Under the pieces are notes generated by a model. The model was not told the origin of the DNA. It saw only the letters and a program-made list of their open reading frames with translations, and searched no databases. Positions 44,200 through 54,940 of a stretch of 64,000 nt of DNA are shown here, piece after piece. Position numbers and translations under genes: made by a program. The stretch is taken from contig NW_008805070.1 of NCBI RefSeq assembly GCF_000004825.1, positions 1,674,001-1,738,000 on the forward strand. Reading direction: 5' to 3'. The first letter of the stretch is position 1, and the number at the start of each line of letters is the position of its first letter. The DNA is from Heterostelium album PN500. Lineage: Eukaryota; Evosea; Eumycetozoa; Acytosteliales; Acytosteliaceae.

Positions 44200-46143
44200 A
44201 TGGAAAGTAATAATGATGAAAGTATAAAGTTAGCTAAAGACTCTTCATCAGATTCCTCATCAACATCGACACCTACAGTTACACTGTCACCTTCTTCCAT
44301 GTCGTCAACATCGTTTGTACTGGCCAGTACAACATCTTTTTCAGTTGGTAGTCTCTCGCCGTCATCAACAAACTCATCCAAGTCGACCATTACCACCACC
44401 ACCACTACAATTAACAATAGTGATGACAACAGCAGTGGTAGTAGTGTCACAGTCGATAAATTCAAGGTGAACGATGACAATGAGTTGATAATAGACATAG
44501 GACCACAGGCAGTATTCTCACTACTAAAGGAGCAACTCTCGCCAATGCCACTGTCACCACGCTCACCAAGAATCTCACCAACACTCTCTTCGGCATCACA
44601 TCGTTCACCACCGAAAAAACATAATCTTCTTTCATTACACCAGCTTGAACAACAACAACAACAACAACAAAATCAACACCACCACACAACTCCTGAAAAG
44701 GAAACATGTTCTTTGCTCTTTAAGGAACCACTACCACACTCACCACGACGTTCAAGCTCACCACGACGTTCAAACTCACCATTACCACCAAGTGAAATTC
44801 CATTCATTGGATTGTCTCCTTTGAAACCATCATCGTCGCCATCGTCATCGACATCCACCGCAAATACAACACCTACCAAGTCATTGTTAACACCATCCAC
44901 AAAATTATTAACACCAACACACAATCGTAAAACACCATCTAAATTCGGACAACAGGACAGTGACGAAGATACCGATACAACAGTGTCTGTTGGTACACCG
45001 ATGTCATCGACGTCATCGATTTCAACACCGACATCTGATTTCAAATCCGGTGTATTTTCAACGCCTTGTTCTGCCAACTCACCGTTTAAACTTCCCAATG
45101 GATCGGCACGCTCCACCTCTAGCCACAGGTCATATCCATCGACACCCACCTCTTCCAGCAAACAACAACAACACCACCACCACCAACAAAGATTAAATGT
45201 AATGGGAAGTGGTAATACAACACCTATCATGCCAACACCAATCCGAAAACAAGCAACAACACCACCGACATCAGCTTCTCGAGCGACACCAAACAATCTA
45301 TCTACCAAGAAGCGAAGACAACAAGCAGCAGCAGCAGCAATAGCACAGAACAACACTTTGAACCTACAGGATTATTTCAACTCGATACTGGTTTTCTGTT
45401 GTGTTGGATGTAATATAGTGGTAGGAGATTCCACCATGTTGGTAAGCGAGACCACCGACGAACAAGAGCAATTCATGATCAACCAAAAGTGTTATCTAAT
45501 GACAAGAGTTGCACATTCCATCGTTGAATCCGATGCATCAGAAACAGAAGAACAAGAACAACAAGAAGCAGCAGCAGCAGCAGATCATACAATATTATCA
45601 TGTCCAATATGTAGTAATGAAATAGGTTATAAATTAAATGCAATAACAGAGAATGAACAATCATATTATATTTTAAATAGTGATTCTATATCATAGTAAG
45701 TTATTACAATATTAATAATTATAATAATAATAATCTTTATTTTAAATATTAATTTATTATTTATTTAAAATAACAAAATAATTTAGTTATCAATTAGGTG
45801 CAGGAAGAGAATCAAATAATTCACAACATTCAAATAGTATACCTCCTTTACCTGTAGAGAATACTTATATTTCAAATGTAAGTTATTATAATTATGATTG
45901 TTTTTTTCTTTTTTATTAATTGTTGTTTTGTTATTTCATTCAAAGTTACATGGATCAATTAGTTTCTTAAGTGATAGAGTTTCCAACCTGGAAGGTAGTA
46001 TAAAAGAACTTTTGGATATATTTAGTGATGTCATGGATGAAAAAGAAAGTTTGATCAGTTCTGTTATTGGAAATCAATCAATGTACACATCAACAGCATC
46101 ATCAACCTCTGCAAAAAAACAAAAATTAGATGGAGATAACTAG
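44200..46143 (+). CDS. Mis18-family centromere protein
   Basis: Three exons (44200-45695, 45787-45877, 45946-46143) give 594 residues. The start is the ATG at 44200; the frame is open a little further upstream but without an ATG. The first 380 residues are Ser/Thr/Pro-rich with many SP/TP sites (PLSPRSPRISPTLSS). The Mis18/yippee-type zinc domain follows: ILVFCCVGCNIVVGDS, MTRVAHSIVE, ILSCPICSNEIGYKLNAIT, then YYILNSDSIS-YYQLGAG across the first splice junction. Two CxxC pairs should bind zinc. A C-terminal coiled coil (FLSDRVSNLEGSIKELLDIF) matches Mis18 oligomerisation helices. Mis18 licenses CENP-A deposition in fungi and animals; the SP/TP-rich tail suggests CDK control. Both points are inferred here. 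Confidence 0.82.
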
Positions 46144-46915
46144 ACCACTGCTATTGTTTACTTTAAATTGTTATAAATATTATTAATAAAATTAAAACTA
46201 TAAATTAAATATTTATTTGCAGTGTAATATAATATCCATAACCAAAGAAAGTGTCAATTAGTACAGAAACCGAAACCTGTACAACTGCAGTTGATGTTGT
46301 TTTCAACAATACAACCTGGCCTTAACTAGTTAAATAAAGGAGCCTCCAAGCCCTGTTTATATCTTTTTATTGGGCAACCTGTGCTGCAGATAGATGAGTA
46401 TCGCGTTGTTTGAAAATCTCGTTGGACATGCTGTTCAGACCAAAATAAAAACAGTCTGAACTCAAAAAAAATCAGAAATCGTTGTTTTGTGGTAGTTCAG
46501 CTGATGACTTAGTGTTCAATGAAATTTTTACCACATTTTTGTTTTTATTTTTTTTCCAATCTAGATTTCAAACCTGACACGATTCCCAATTTAGAAGTCC
46601 AAAGGCTTGTCTTTCCAATGATTTTTAATTCCAATCAATTCAATTATTTTTTAAAAATTTGAGAGTTGTTGAGAACTTTCAATCATTTTACATTGAATAA
46701 TCTGGTACTTGATTGTAAATTGGATATGAAAATGGTCTGTGACAATTTACAAAACAATTCAATCTTTGCAGTTCGAGGTCAATTTTATTAAATATTAAAT
46801 ATCTAACTTCCTTTGTGCATATGCTAATTAAAAAGTATAAATACTTGAAACTTTTGTATTCTTTATAAACATAAATTTTAAATATATATTCTAATATTTA
46901 TAATTATAAAACAAA
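46144..46915. other. intergenic, upstream region of lectin copy 2
   Basis: No gene. Contains the word CTAGTTAAATAAAGG (about 46325-46340), also found just downstream of the initiator tRNA-Met gene at about 63845-63859. Confidence 0.5.
46797..46857 (+). promoter_or_regulatory. conserved promoter block of lectin copy 2
   Basis: Matches 34171-34232 almost base for base, with the TATA-like TATAAATA at 46836-46843 and the same distance to the ATG. Confidence 0.6.
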
Positions 46916-47384
46916 ATGACTTGTACCTGTTGTAATAGAAGCGTAACTATGATTGACCACGGTAGTTTCAACTATGTTGATGATATCGGTAAATCAGTTC
47001 TCCCAACTCAATCAGCTCCAAATGAAAAGCACCCAGATGTCAAGGAGAGATTCTACCTTCTCCCAGTGAAGTTCGCCACTCCATTCCCATGTGGAACCAC
47101 CCCAAAGGTCAGTGTTGCCATTGCTTGTGCTGATCAAAATCAAAGCAAGAACTTCAGAGTCTATGCCAAGGCTGTCAATGTCACCAATACTGGTTTCAAT
47201 GTCAAATATGTGTAAGTAGCAACAACAACTAAAAAAAAAATAATATCAAAATATTTAAATAATTGAAATAACATTTATTAATTCTCTATTCACTTTAATT
47301 TTTATTAATAGAACCTGGGCTGACGGTGACTCATATGGATACGGTGCTCTTTGGATTGCCACTTTCACTCCATCCCATTGTTAA
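46916..47384 (+). CDS. small H-type lectin domain protein, copy 2
   Basis: Two exons (46916-47211, 47312-47384) encode 122 residues. The product differs from the 34293-34737 protein by few residues (for example SAPNEK for SASNEK, DGDSYG for DSDSYG, and the ending TPSHC for TPSCC). Intron position and phase are identical but intron sequences have diverged, so the exons are kept similar by selection or gene conversion. The domain and likely galactoside-binding role are as for copy 1. Confidence 0.8.
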
Positions 47385-47767
47385 ATAAGATAAACTTTTA
47401 AATATTAAATTAAGGTCTTCCTACTGAATCACTAGGATTTGGATTTCAAAAATAATTTAATAAATAGTAAAGAAAATCAATTTATCACATCAAATTTTAA
47501 GTGTTCTGTTGTATCTTTTGATTCTAATTTTTCGAGGTATCGTTATAGATCTCAGACGGTTTGTTTAAATCAGCAATACTCAAAGATTCAGTGTTGAATG
47601 CTTTCGGTTCGAAAGAGAAAATCATGATTTGTGGAATTATAAAAAAAAAAAAAGGTTTGTGTTTATTATTTTTAAAAAAGAATATTTTACAAATATGGAA
47701 AAATTAAGTTAATCTTTGATTGTGTGTGTGTGTGTATAATAAATAAATAGGTATTTTAATAAAAGTT
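47385..47767. other. intergenic
   Basis: 3' flanks of the lectin copy and the EH-domain gene. There is a GT microsatellite near 47722-47735 and nothing else is recognised. Confidence 0.5.
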
Positions 47768-48856
47768 TTAATTGTGTCGATTCTTATTCTTTTTGAGTGC
47801 AGCATCCAAATCAGCACCTAAAGCTACTCTTTGTTCGAATGTAATGGCACTTCCGCTGACATGTCCACTCGGTTTATATTGAGCCGGTACGAAATCTTGT
47901 GGGTTATTCGAGAAAAACTGTTGTTGTTGTTGTAATGGTTGTTGAATGAATTGATTTTGTTGATTTACTGCTAGTTGAATCGGTTGTTGTTGGTTTTGTT
48001 GTAGTGATACGTTGGTCTGTGCAAACGATTGCCAATCGTTTTGATTGGTGGCGGTCGATTGGTAGTAGATCACCTTTGAGTCGGGTACTAGATACTTTGG
48101 TAGTGTCTGTGGTAGTTGCAATCCGTTCTTGATGGCGTAGATCAAGTGCATCGCAATGATGAATTCCTCACGGTCGAGGTGGCCGTCGTGGTCCAAGTCA
48201 GAGAGCATCCAGACTTTTGCCAACTCCTCATTGGGCAATCCAGACTTTTGAAAGATTGGTCTTGCAATGTTACCGGGCATCTTTGAGGCATCGGTAGCTC
48301 CAACCTTGTAAAACACATTGGAATACTGTGCTTTCGATTCATTACTAATCGATGGAATCTTTCCTGGTTCAACAACGCCAAATTGCATCTGCTGTTGTTG
48401 CTGCTGTTGATTTGGGGATGGTAATTTATTTGGTACACCAAAGAATGAATTATCAAATGATTGATTCATTTGTTGTTGTTGCTGTTGCTGCTGTTGTAAT
48501 TGTTGTTGTCTTTGTAATTGCTGTTGTTGTTGTGCTTGAGCTTGTGCTTGAGCTTGTGCTTGTTGTAGCTGCTGCTGTTGGAGTTGCTGTTGTTGAGCTT
48601 GTTGTTGTTGTAGTTGCTGCTGTTGTTGTAGTTGCTGTTGTTGTAACTGGTGTTGCTGTTGTTGATATTGTAATTGTTGTTGTTGTTGTTGTTGCTGTAG
48701 CATCTGCTGCTGTTGTAGCATCTGAAGTTGTTGTTGTGTATACATCTGTTGTGGTGGTACAGACATCGGCATCTGCATTGGTTGTTGTTGATTATACATC
48801 ACTCCACCAACACCATTCATACCACCACCATTCATCATCATCGTATTTTGATACAT
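47768..48856 (-). CDS. EH-domain protein with long polyglutamine tract
   Basis: An intronless 362-residue ORF. Residues about 40-130 are almost pure Gln with Leu/Ala interruptions. The EH domain spans about 170-260: QYSNVFYKVGATDASKMPGN, IFQKSGLPNEELAKVWMLSD, LDHDGHLDREEFIIAMHLIY. It has a canonical EF-hand loop (D-x-D-x-D-G-x-L-D-x-x-E), so calcium binding is plausible. EH domains bind NPF motifs of endocytic adaptors, and the protein resembles a short single-EH relative of Eps15/Pan1. The C-terminal tail is also Gln-rich and ends in basic residues (ALKKNKNRHN). Endocytosis is the expected but inferred role. Confidence 0.87.
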   Translation of the reverse strand: MYQNTMMMNGGGMNGVGGVMYNQQQPMQMPMSVPPQQMYTQQQLQMLQQQQMLQQQQQQQQLQYQQQQHQLQQQQLQQQQQLQQQQAQQQQLQQQQLQQAQAQAQAQAQQQQQLQRQQQLQQQQQQQQQMNQSFDNSFFGVPNKLPSPNQQQQQQQMQFGVVEPGKIPSISNESKAQYSNVFYKVGATDASKMPGNIARPIFQKSGLPNEELAKVWMLSDLDHDGHLDREEFIIAMHLIYAIKNGLQLPQTLPKYLVPDSKVIYYQSTATNQNDWQSFAQTNVSLQQNQQQPIQLAVNQQNQFIQQPLQQQQQFFSNNPQDFVPAQYKPSGHVSGSAITFEQRVALGADLDAALKKNKNRHN

Positions 48857-49563
48857 CTTGTCTTAACTTATTAATTTTAATATATATAAAATTTTCTATT
48901 TATAAATCTCTAAAACTTGAAACTTAATATTATTTTTATTTTAATCAATCTTTTATCTAATCAAAATTTGAAACAATATATCTATTTGTTATTTTTTTTA
49001 TAAATATATATATATGCTTTATCTGTTTGTTTTTTTTTTTAATCTGTTTTATCAAAATATATTATATTTATTTATTATTTGTTTGTTAGTTTGATTATAA
49101 ACTTTGTAAAATCAAATTATTATTTTATTAATATGATTTGTGATGTGTTATTTACAACGATAGAAAATAAATAAAATTTTGTTTACCAAAATAACACTCC
49201 CACTTATAATAATAACACCTTGATGAAGAGATTTTTTTTAAATTGTTGTTGTTTATTTTCTGATAAAAAGTTTACCCCCATTATTTGAAATTTGATTTGT
49301 TCAAAAACTTTTCAAATTAACACCATCATGCAGATAAAGATGCCATCAAAAAAAAAGATTTATTTGTTTTTTACAAAAATTGAAGTTCTTTTTTTTGTTT
49401 ATTAATTTGTTTGTTTTAATTTATTATTATATTATAGATATTAAAAAAAAAAAGAAATCAAGATACAATAATAGATATATCAATAGATTTTGAATATGCA
49501 TAATCAAATTTTACATGCTACTTATTCTTTATTTTTAATTTTTAAATGAATTCATTTATCTAA
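48857..49563. other. intergenic
   Basis: Upstream region of the EH-domain gene and 3' flank of the secreted-protein gene. AT-rich with several poly(A)/poly(T) runs; no gene. Confidence 0.5.
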
Positions 49564-50814
49564 TCAATGATAGAAGATAGAAACAAGTTTATGAGGAGTG
49601 AGTTGACTTGTTATGGTGGGTGTCGATTTAGAGAAATCGATTGTGACTATTCTTGTGGTGTCGATAATTCCGGTGTCCTCTACCACCATATATACAAAAG
49701 ATTCGTATGCTGTAATCGCAAGATAATCAATAACCTTTAGATTTAGAGAAGCCAACACCTTGTAGCTACCAGACACAATATCGATTGCTGCTACTTGATT
49801 ATTAATGATTCCAACAACCTGATTGATTCCCGGTACATAAACTACATTTGAGAACTCTTCATAATACAATGAGAGATAGAGGTAGTATGGTTTAAATTTA
49901 ATAAATATTATTGTCATGTTTTTATGAATACATATAAATACATTACCATATTGACCATTATATTGACCTGATAGTGGAATGGATGAATTCTTTCCATTGA
50001 TCATATTATAGGTATATAGAGTAATTACATCTCGGGCATTTCCAGAGAGTACAATATGTGAATGACTTTGTGTAGCTGTTACATTGGCAGGAAACTCCCA
50101 AAAGATTGGAATTGACTATTGTTTATTTTATTGTATAATAGATTATTAGTTTATGATTAATGATATATGATCACTCACTCTCTTTCTCCTCTTTATTCAT
50201 TGACTTACAAAATCTGGACAAATTGTATAGTTTCCATCGACAGGATCAATCTTTCCAATTACAATAGTATTGTTGTAAAAATCATAGAATACACTACTCA
50301 ACTGCTTGAGTTGAACATCGTATGCAAGATCATATGGTTGTAACTCATTAATATAAGGTTGTCTTGGTTCAAATGTTTCAAGATCAACAGTTAACAAATA
50401 ACTAAACTATAAATAACAATAGTTAATAATTAGTTATGATTATATTAGATTAATTAATGTATATATATATCGGTATACTTTACTTGACTATACATTGTAA
50501 CATTTTCAACAATGATATAGGCTGTATTTGTGTTGGTATCTACTGTTGAATATAATCCATCTGACATATTATTCTCAAAGAGAGTTGTAGTTAAACCTAT
50601 TATAATAATAATAATAGTTGATATTAAAACGAGATTTGAATATCATATGGTATGTGTAATTACCATCAGATTCTAGTTTTACAAATTGTAAATCCGATAT
50701 CATATCGGGAGGATCTCTGATTCCATAGAGCGATCCACCACTAACAAGTATAATGGATAGTAATAAAGAATAGATAAATAAAACTGATGATTTATTTACT
50801 TTAAAGTATGACAT
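49564..50814 (-). CDS. secreted protein of unknown function, propeller-like
   Basis: Four exons (50814-50664, 50596-50484, 50406-50209, 50115-49564) close in frame to 337 residues. The start has a signal sequence (SSVLFIYSLLLSIILVSGGS). Repeating strands such as YLLTVDLETFEPRQ, LAYDVQLKQLSSVFYDF, DVITLYTYNMINGKNSSI and VVGIINNQVAAIDIVSGSY look like blades of a propeller in which a quantity is tracked along the chain. Such secreted families are common in dictyostelids. The last exon contains a hydrophobic insert (49915-49960) that might be an unspliced intron with a weak donor; the frame stays open through it. No named family is recognised. Confidence 0.7.
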
Positions 50815-51271
50815 TATTTAAAAGTGTTATAGTGATTTATTTGATCACTTTGGATAATGGTGTATGGCCATGGTAATCATCCGAAGAGAAAAGATATTTT
50901 AAAACGAAATTTCGGGTGTTTTAAATGAAGAAAAAAAGACTTTTACACTTTTGCTGTTTTGAAAGGTTTGGTGAATGTTCATTCTTAGGACAAACGACAC
51001 CGGAATAACAATTACTTAATGCAGGATTTTATTGTGTTCCGCATCTATTGATGTATTAAATATCAATAAAATTGTACCGGAGTTTATTGCTACTGGTATT
51101 TAAAATGATAGTGGAGTAATATAAGTGAACATAGGGAGAAAAACATATCATTTTGAACAGATATCATTTCAAGGAGTCACCAGCTGGCTGTCGACGGAAA
51201 AATCGAATTTTAGTTGAAAGAAAAAATTAAAAAGTTATGTTTTTGATTTGAGAATGGAAAAACATCATAAA
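50815..51271. other. intergenic upstream of tRNA-Ser
   Basis: No gene is visible. It contains no retroelement tail like those downstream of the tRNA. Confidence 0.5.
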
Positions 51272-51354
51272 GACATCTTGGCCGAGTGGTTTTAAGGCGT
51301 TTCCCTGCTAAGGAAATCCCTTCGGGGGCGCAGGTTCGAATCCTGCAGATGTCG
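51272..51354 (+). tRNA. tRNA-Ser (anticodon GCT)
   Basis: The 83 nt fold as a class II tRNA. Acceptor GACATCT/AGATGTC is perfect. The D arm is GCCG...AGGC. The anticodon stem TTTCC/GGAAA holds loop CTGCTAA (GCT). The long variable arm is TCCCTTCGGGGGC, and the T arm is GCAGG-TTCGAAT-CCTGC. Box A and box B are canonical. No intron. A retroelement fragment follows about 110 bp downstream. Confidence 0.95.
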
Positions 51355-51379
51355 ATACAATCTTTAATAAAAACACTGT

Positions 51380-51389
51380 CCGCATGCGG
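51380..51389. promoter_or_regulatory. GC-rich palindrome downstream of tRNA-Ser
   Basis: CCGCATGCGG, a perfect 10-bp palindrome starting 26 nt after the tRNA end. Confidence 0.5.
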
Positions 51390-51459
51390 TTTGGTAAAAA
51401 AAAAGAAAAAGAAATTGATGTTTATATTCATATTTGCTTTATTACGAACAAACGCAAGA

Positions 51460-52192
51460 CGCCTGCTTTGAACACTACTCAAGCGCACTGGTCATGTCTG
51501 TGAGTTCTGTGGTGACACCTTCACTGAACTCTGCAACCCACATGAGCATTTCTTCTTCAAATGCAGGAATGTAGTTTCACAGCAGTTCCTTTCCTCTGTC
51601 AAACATATATACCACAAGTACTGTAACTATAGACTTCGTAATTGGAAGCACTCGTGCATCAAGTTCGACGGTCCTATTCGTTCTACTGTCCACTTCACCT
51701 ATCTTTCTGCTGCTATCGTACATTCGTTATGGCAGGCGCTGTCCTGTGAAATGTTTGGTGATGGTACCCATTACAAGCTGGAAAATACCGTCAAGAGAGC
51801 AGTCACCCATTACACCAAATTAATCGATGCCAATTACCACAAGCTTAGCTTCACAATTGCTAATTCTATCTCCCAAGGAATCACTGTCGATTGCTCTGCA
51901 ATAACGTGTTAATTTAAATCTGATTGGAATCTAAATCCTTCCAACTACGTGCCACCACTTTATACTGTTGTTCATCAACACGCAGCTACTGTTAGATCTA
52001 TTCTATCCTAATACTACTCAACTTATTAATTAATAATAACTATAAACAATAATAATATTTGATTGGCTATTTCTCACGGCCTGTGTGAGAATGTATATAT
52101 AAAATAAACACGAACTAGCAGGTTAATATCAATACCTGCAATTTGTTGACTTATCATGAGTCAACAAATCTTTTTCGAAAAAAAAAAAAAAA
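51460..52192 (+). mobile_element. 5'-truncated L1-like (TRE-type) retroelement downstream of tRNA-Ser
   Basis: An open frame from about 51470 to the TAA at 51910-51912 encodes the end of an ORF2. It has a zinc knuckle CEFCGDTFTELCNPHEHFFFKC (C-x2-C ... H-x4-C), then YLSAAIVHSLWQALSCEMFG and KRAVTHYTKLIDANYHKLSF. The 3' untranslated region ends with a perfect 11-bp hairpin (52141-52169) and poly(A) to 52192. Dictyostelium TRE3 retrotransposons are known to insert some tens to about 150 bp downstream of tRNA genes; this fragment starts about 105-115 bp downstream. It is inactive because it is truncated. Confidence 0.8.
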
Positions 52193-52194
52193 CC

Positions 52195-52350
52195 ATAATT
52201 TGGTTTACTATCTAGCCAATGATCAAAAGAGATATATTTACTCAATCCAAGGAATGAATCAAAATTTTAGATAATCATTCTAACAAAATAAATGGGAATA
52301 TTGCGAAATGACCAATCAAATAGATTACTTTCTTCAAATATTCTATTTTA
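52195..52350 (+). pseudogene. 3' relic of a B-box/propeller gene
   Basis: Starting right after the retroelement poly(A), the plus strand encodes HNLVYYLANDQKRYIYSIQG then FR-SF with a stop, and a decayed NKWEY...NDQ tail. It matches the end of the 17714-19392 gene. The retroelement has thus landed at or near a family fragment. Confidence 0.65.
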
Positions 52351-52843
52351 TCATTAACACTAAAATCGTAATTCTAAACGAATAGTTGTATTTAATATTT
52401 AATAAAAAAAAATAAATGTGTAACCATTCTAATTTTCAAATGTCTTTAGATATTATAAATCACTTCGGAGTGGATCATTTTTTAATTTAAAAAAATAAAA
52501 TTGTGGATCAATCTTGTTAAATAAGCCATAATCCTCTTTTACTATCTTTAGGTTAATAATAAATAGAGTTACTTTAACAACTGGGATTTTGAAAAAAAAT
52601 ATTTAGTTACCTCCCACCATTTCTCCATCCTTCAAATTGTTCCATTGGCTGTATATTGTAGTTATAATGAATTATAAAAATAAGTACATTTTACTCATTA
52701 ATAAATTCCTTTTTATTGAAAATTTAAATTTGAGTTAAACTATACATAACAAATAATATGATTTAATTTTTATTCACAGATTTAAAAAAATTCAAAACTA
52801 AATTTGAAGAAATAGTTTGAAATTTCTTGAGTTTCTTAAATTC
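52351..52843. other. intergenic
   Basis: No gene. 3' flank of the TM2-domain gene. Confidence 0.5.
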
Positions 52844-54940
52844 TTAATCTATTTCCAAAAAATGATCAAACATTAAGATACCACTATTTGGAGTATCATC
52901 GTATGGATTGTTATAAATACTGTCGCTGATGCTCATTGATGATGATTGTGGACCACAATTTTGAGAGCACTGATTCTTTGGATTACAATTCTGAGAGATA
53001 GTACAAGAGTAACCCGCTGCACAATCTGCATTGGTACGGCAAGTAGCTGCTACACAATAGGCATTGGTAGCACAAATGCCTTTGCCATCGTACCGACTCA
53101 TACACAAACATTGGTATTTCTGGTACCACGGGCATGTCGTCCAAGGGCAACAACCACCTATGTACGGACAATAGCAATCACCACAATTAGTTATGGCTTT
53201 GTCGCATGTTGCCGCCAAGTTTGTCGTCTGTTGTGCAATATCCCATGATTTCGAGAAGATGAGCAAACTCAATGAGATCGACGGTCCGTAGACAAAGTTA
53301 AGACTGTTATAGACTTGTTTGTCTCCTGTTGCTGAGATACAACTGCATTCATAGGGATTGGTGTTGAAACCACGTGTCAGTTGAAGTCCACCAGTCATAT
53401 CTATAGCGAGTTGCGGTGTGATTCCAAACATGGTAAAAGTAATGCCTGCACCGAGCGTTGTGGAGATGGACGATGTGCAAGACGAAGAATGATTGAAAGG
53501 CAGCACAACTGGATTGCTGTTGAACGACGATATCGAGGTGAATCCATTTTCTTTGGTATAGGATGCACCCAGTTTCGCATTGAAACTATCGGTTGCACCC
53601 ATACTAAAACTCTCTTTGAGTGATACCGATAGCGATACACCGATTGTTACATGCCAATTGACAACAAGCGGAATGTTGACAACCGGAAGTAAGATGATTC
53701 CAAGTATGGTCGGTGGACTATACTCGTAAGACCATGGGGTGATCGTTAGTGAGTCTGAAGTCTGAACGTTCAACAAGAATCCCATTGTTAGTTCACCCTC
53801 AGCGACCAATGTCAGTTCTTGGAATGAATGACCACTGATAACTACACGGTGATAAAGATTCGGTGTGAATTCTAATGTTGGATCGAATGAAATCGAAGCG
53901 GAACTAGATGCATCTATAGTAAAAGAGTGGTCTTTGAACAAGAACTTTAGGAAACTTGACCATAAATTACTACCACCTCCACCAGACTTTAGGTTTTGAT
54001 TACTTAATAAACTTCTCTTAATATTATTTTTAGATCTAGCTTTTTCAACTCTTACTAAATCTGATGAGGAATCGCTGCTATTGTTGTTGCTGTTTGATGA
54101 ATCATCAAACTGTGTCATTCCATCTATAAAAGCATCGGAGAATACATCGGCAATGGTAGCATTTCCAACTGTTAGACTGGTTAAACGAGAACTATTATCA
54201 TAGGTGATGACATTGATAATTGTATGTGTGAATCCACCGATATCATTACCGGCTATGATATTACCTGTGGCTGGAGGAACGATATGATCTGGCCATACCA
54301 GACTCATAAATGTATTGTTTGATCCTGGCTGAACAGAGTTTTCTGGTATTATAACTGTGTTGTTGCCAAGCGAGTACCACGAAACTGTTACATTCGATGT
54401 TATACTGTTGCCAGGCAGTAGACTTCTCCATGTGAGTGTTGCGTTATGCCAACCAGCACCTTTGAAAGTATGTGAGGTGTGCGGACCTGAGGTGGTTTTC
54501 GTAGTGTTATCGGAGAACGTCCATTCATACTTGAAGAAAACATGCTTGAATACACCGTGATCCGGCTTGAGATGACCTTGAAACTCTCCGGTGATTTCAC
54601 CGGTGGTGCCTAGCATAGCTACCGGTTGCGTCGTTAGATAGAGCTCATGCATCGCCAGTGTTCTGGCGAGAATGAGGAAAACGATGGTGAATATCAATGT
54701 TAGGATGAACGTCAAGAAGAAACAGCAACGATCATCTTTTCTTTTATCGCTATCAAAGTCTGACTCGTCAACCATAGCGTGCATACGTATACCATCGATG
54801 ATCCAACCAATCCCAAACGCACCCAGAGTCAGAGTGAAAGCGATAGCCGAAAGGTAGCGACCTAGATAGTACCTATGACCACCTAGTAAACCTGTGAGTG
54901 CCCATATTATATATGCTGACTTTAAACTCTTTTCACTCAT
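52844..54940 (-). CDS. TM2-domain protein with PKD-like and Cys-rich ectodomain
   Basis: An intronless 698-residue ORF. Residues about 4-58 form a TM2 domain: KSLKSAYIIWALTGLLGGHR, then YYLGRYLSAIAFTLTLGAFG and WIIDGIRM. GGHRYYLGR is the family hallmark between the two spans. A third span follows (CFFLTFILTLIFTIVFLILA, about 73-92). The remaining 600 residues are probably outside the cell. They include a PKD-like segment (FFKYEWTFSDNTTKTTSGPH, about 130-185), many N-glycosylation sites, and a Cys-rich region (about 580-670: CDKAITNCGDCYCPYIGGCC, CRTNADCAAGYSC). TM2 proteins are usually short; the large ectodomain suggests an adhesion or receptor role, which is inferred. Confidence 0.8.
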   Translation of the reverse strand: MSEKSLKSAYIIWALTGLLGGHRYYLGRYLSAIAFTLTLGAFGIGWIIDGIRMHAMVDESDFDSDKRKDDRCCFFLTFILTLIFTIVFLILARTLAMHELYLTTQPVAMLGTTGEITGEFQGHLKPDHGVFKHVFFKYEWTFSDNTTKTTSGPHTSHTFKGAGWHNATLTWRSLLPGNSITSNVTVSWYSLGNNTVIIPENSVQPGSNNTFMSLVWPDHIVPPATGNIIAGNDIGGFTHTIINVITYDNSSRLTSLTVGNATIADVFSDAFIDGMTQFDDSSNSNNNSSDSSSDLVRVEKARSKNNIKRSLLSNQNLKSGGGGSNLWSSFLKFLFKDHSFTIDASSSASISFDPTLEFTPNLYHRVVISGHSFQELTLVAEGELTMGFLLNVQTSDSLTITPWSYEYSPPTILGIILLPVVNIPLVVNWHVTIGVSLSVSLKESFSMGATDSFNAKLGASYTKENGFTSISSFNSNPVVLPFNHSSSCTSSISTTLGAGITFTMFGITPQLAIDMTGGLQLTRGFNTNPYECSCISATGDKQVYNSLNFVYGPSISLSLLIFSKSWDIAQQTTNLAATCDKAITNCGDCYCPYIGGCCPWTTCPWYQKYQCLCMSRYDGKGICATNAYCVAATCRTNADCAAGYSCTISQNCNPKNQCSQNCGPQSSSMSISDSIYNNPYDDTPNSGILMFDHFLEID

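Noticed and set aside
44673-45356. 227-codon minus-strand ORF
   Set aside because: Antisense shadow of the Ser/Thr-rich part of the Mis18-family gene.
48352-48927. 191-codon plus-strand ORF rich in Val
   Set aside because: Reverse complement of the polyglutamine tract of the EH-domain gene.
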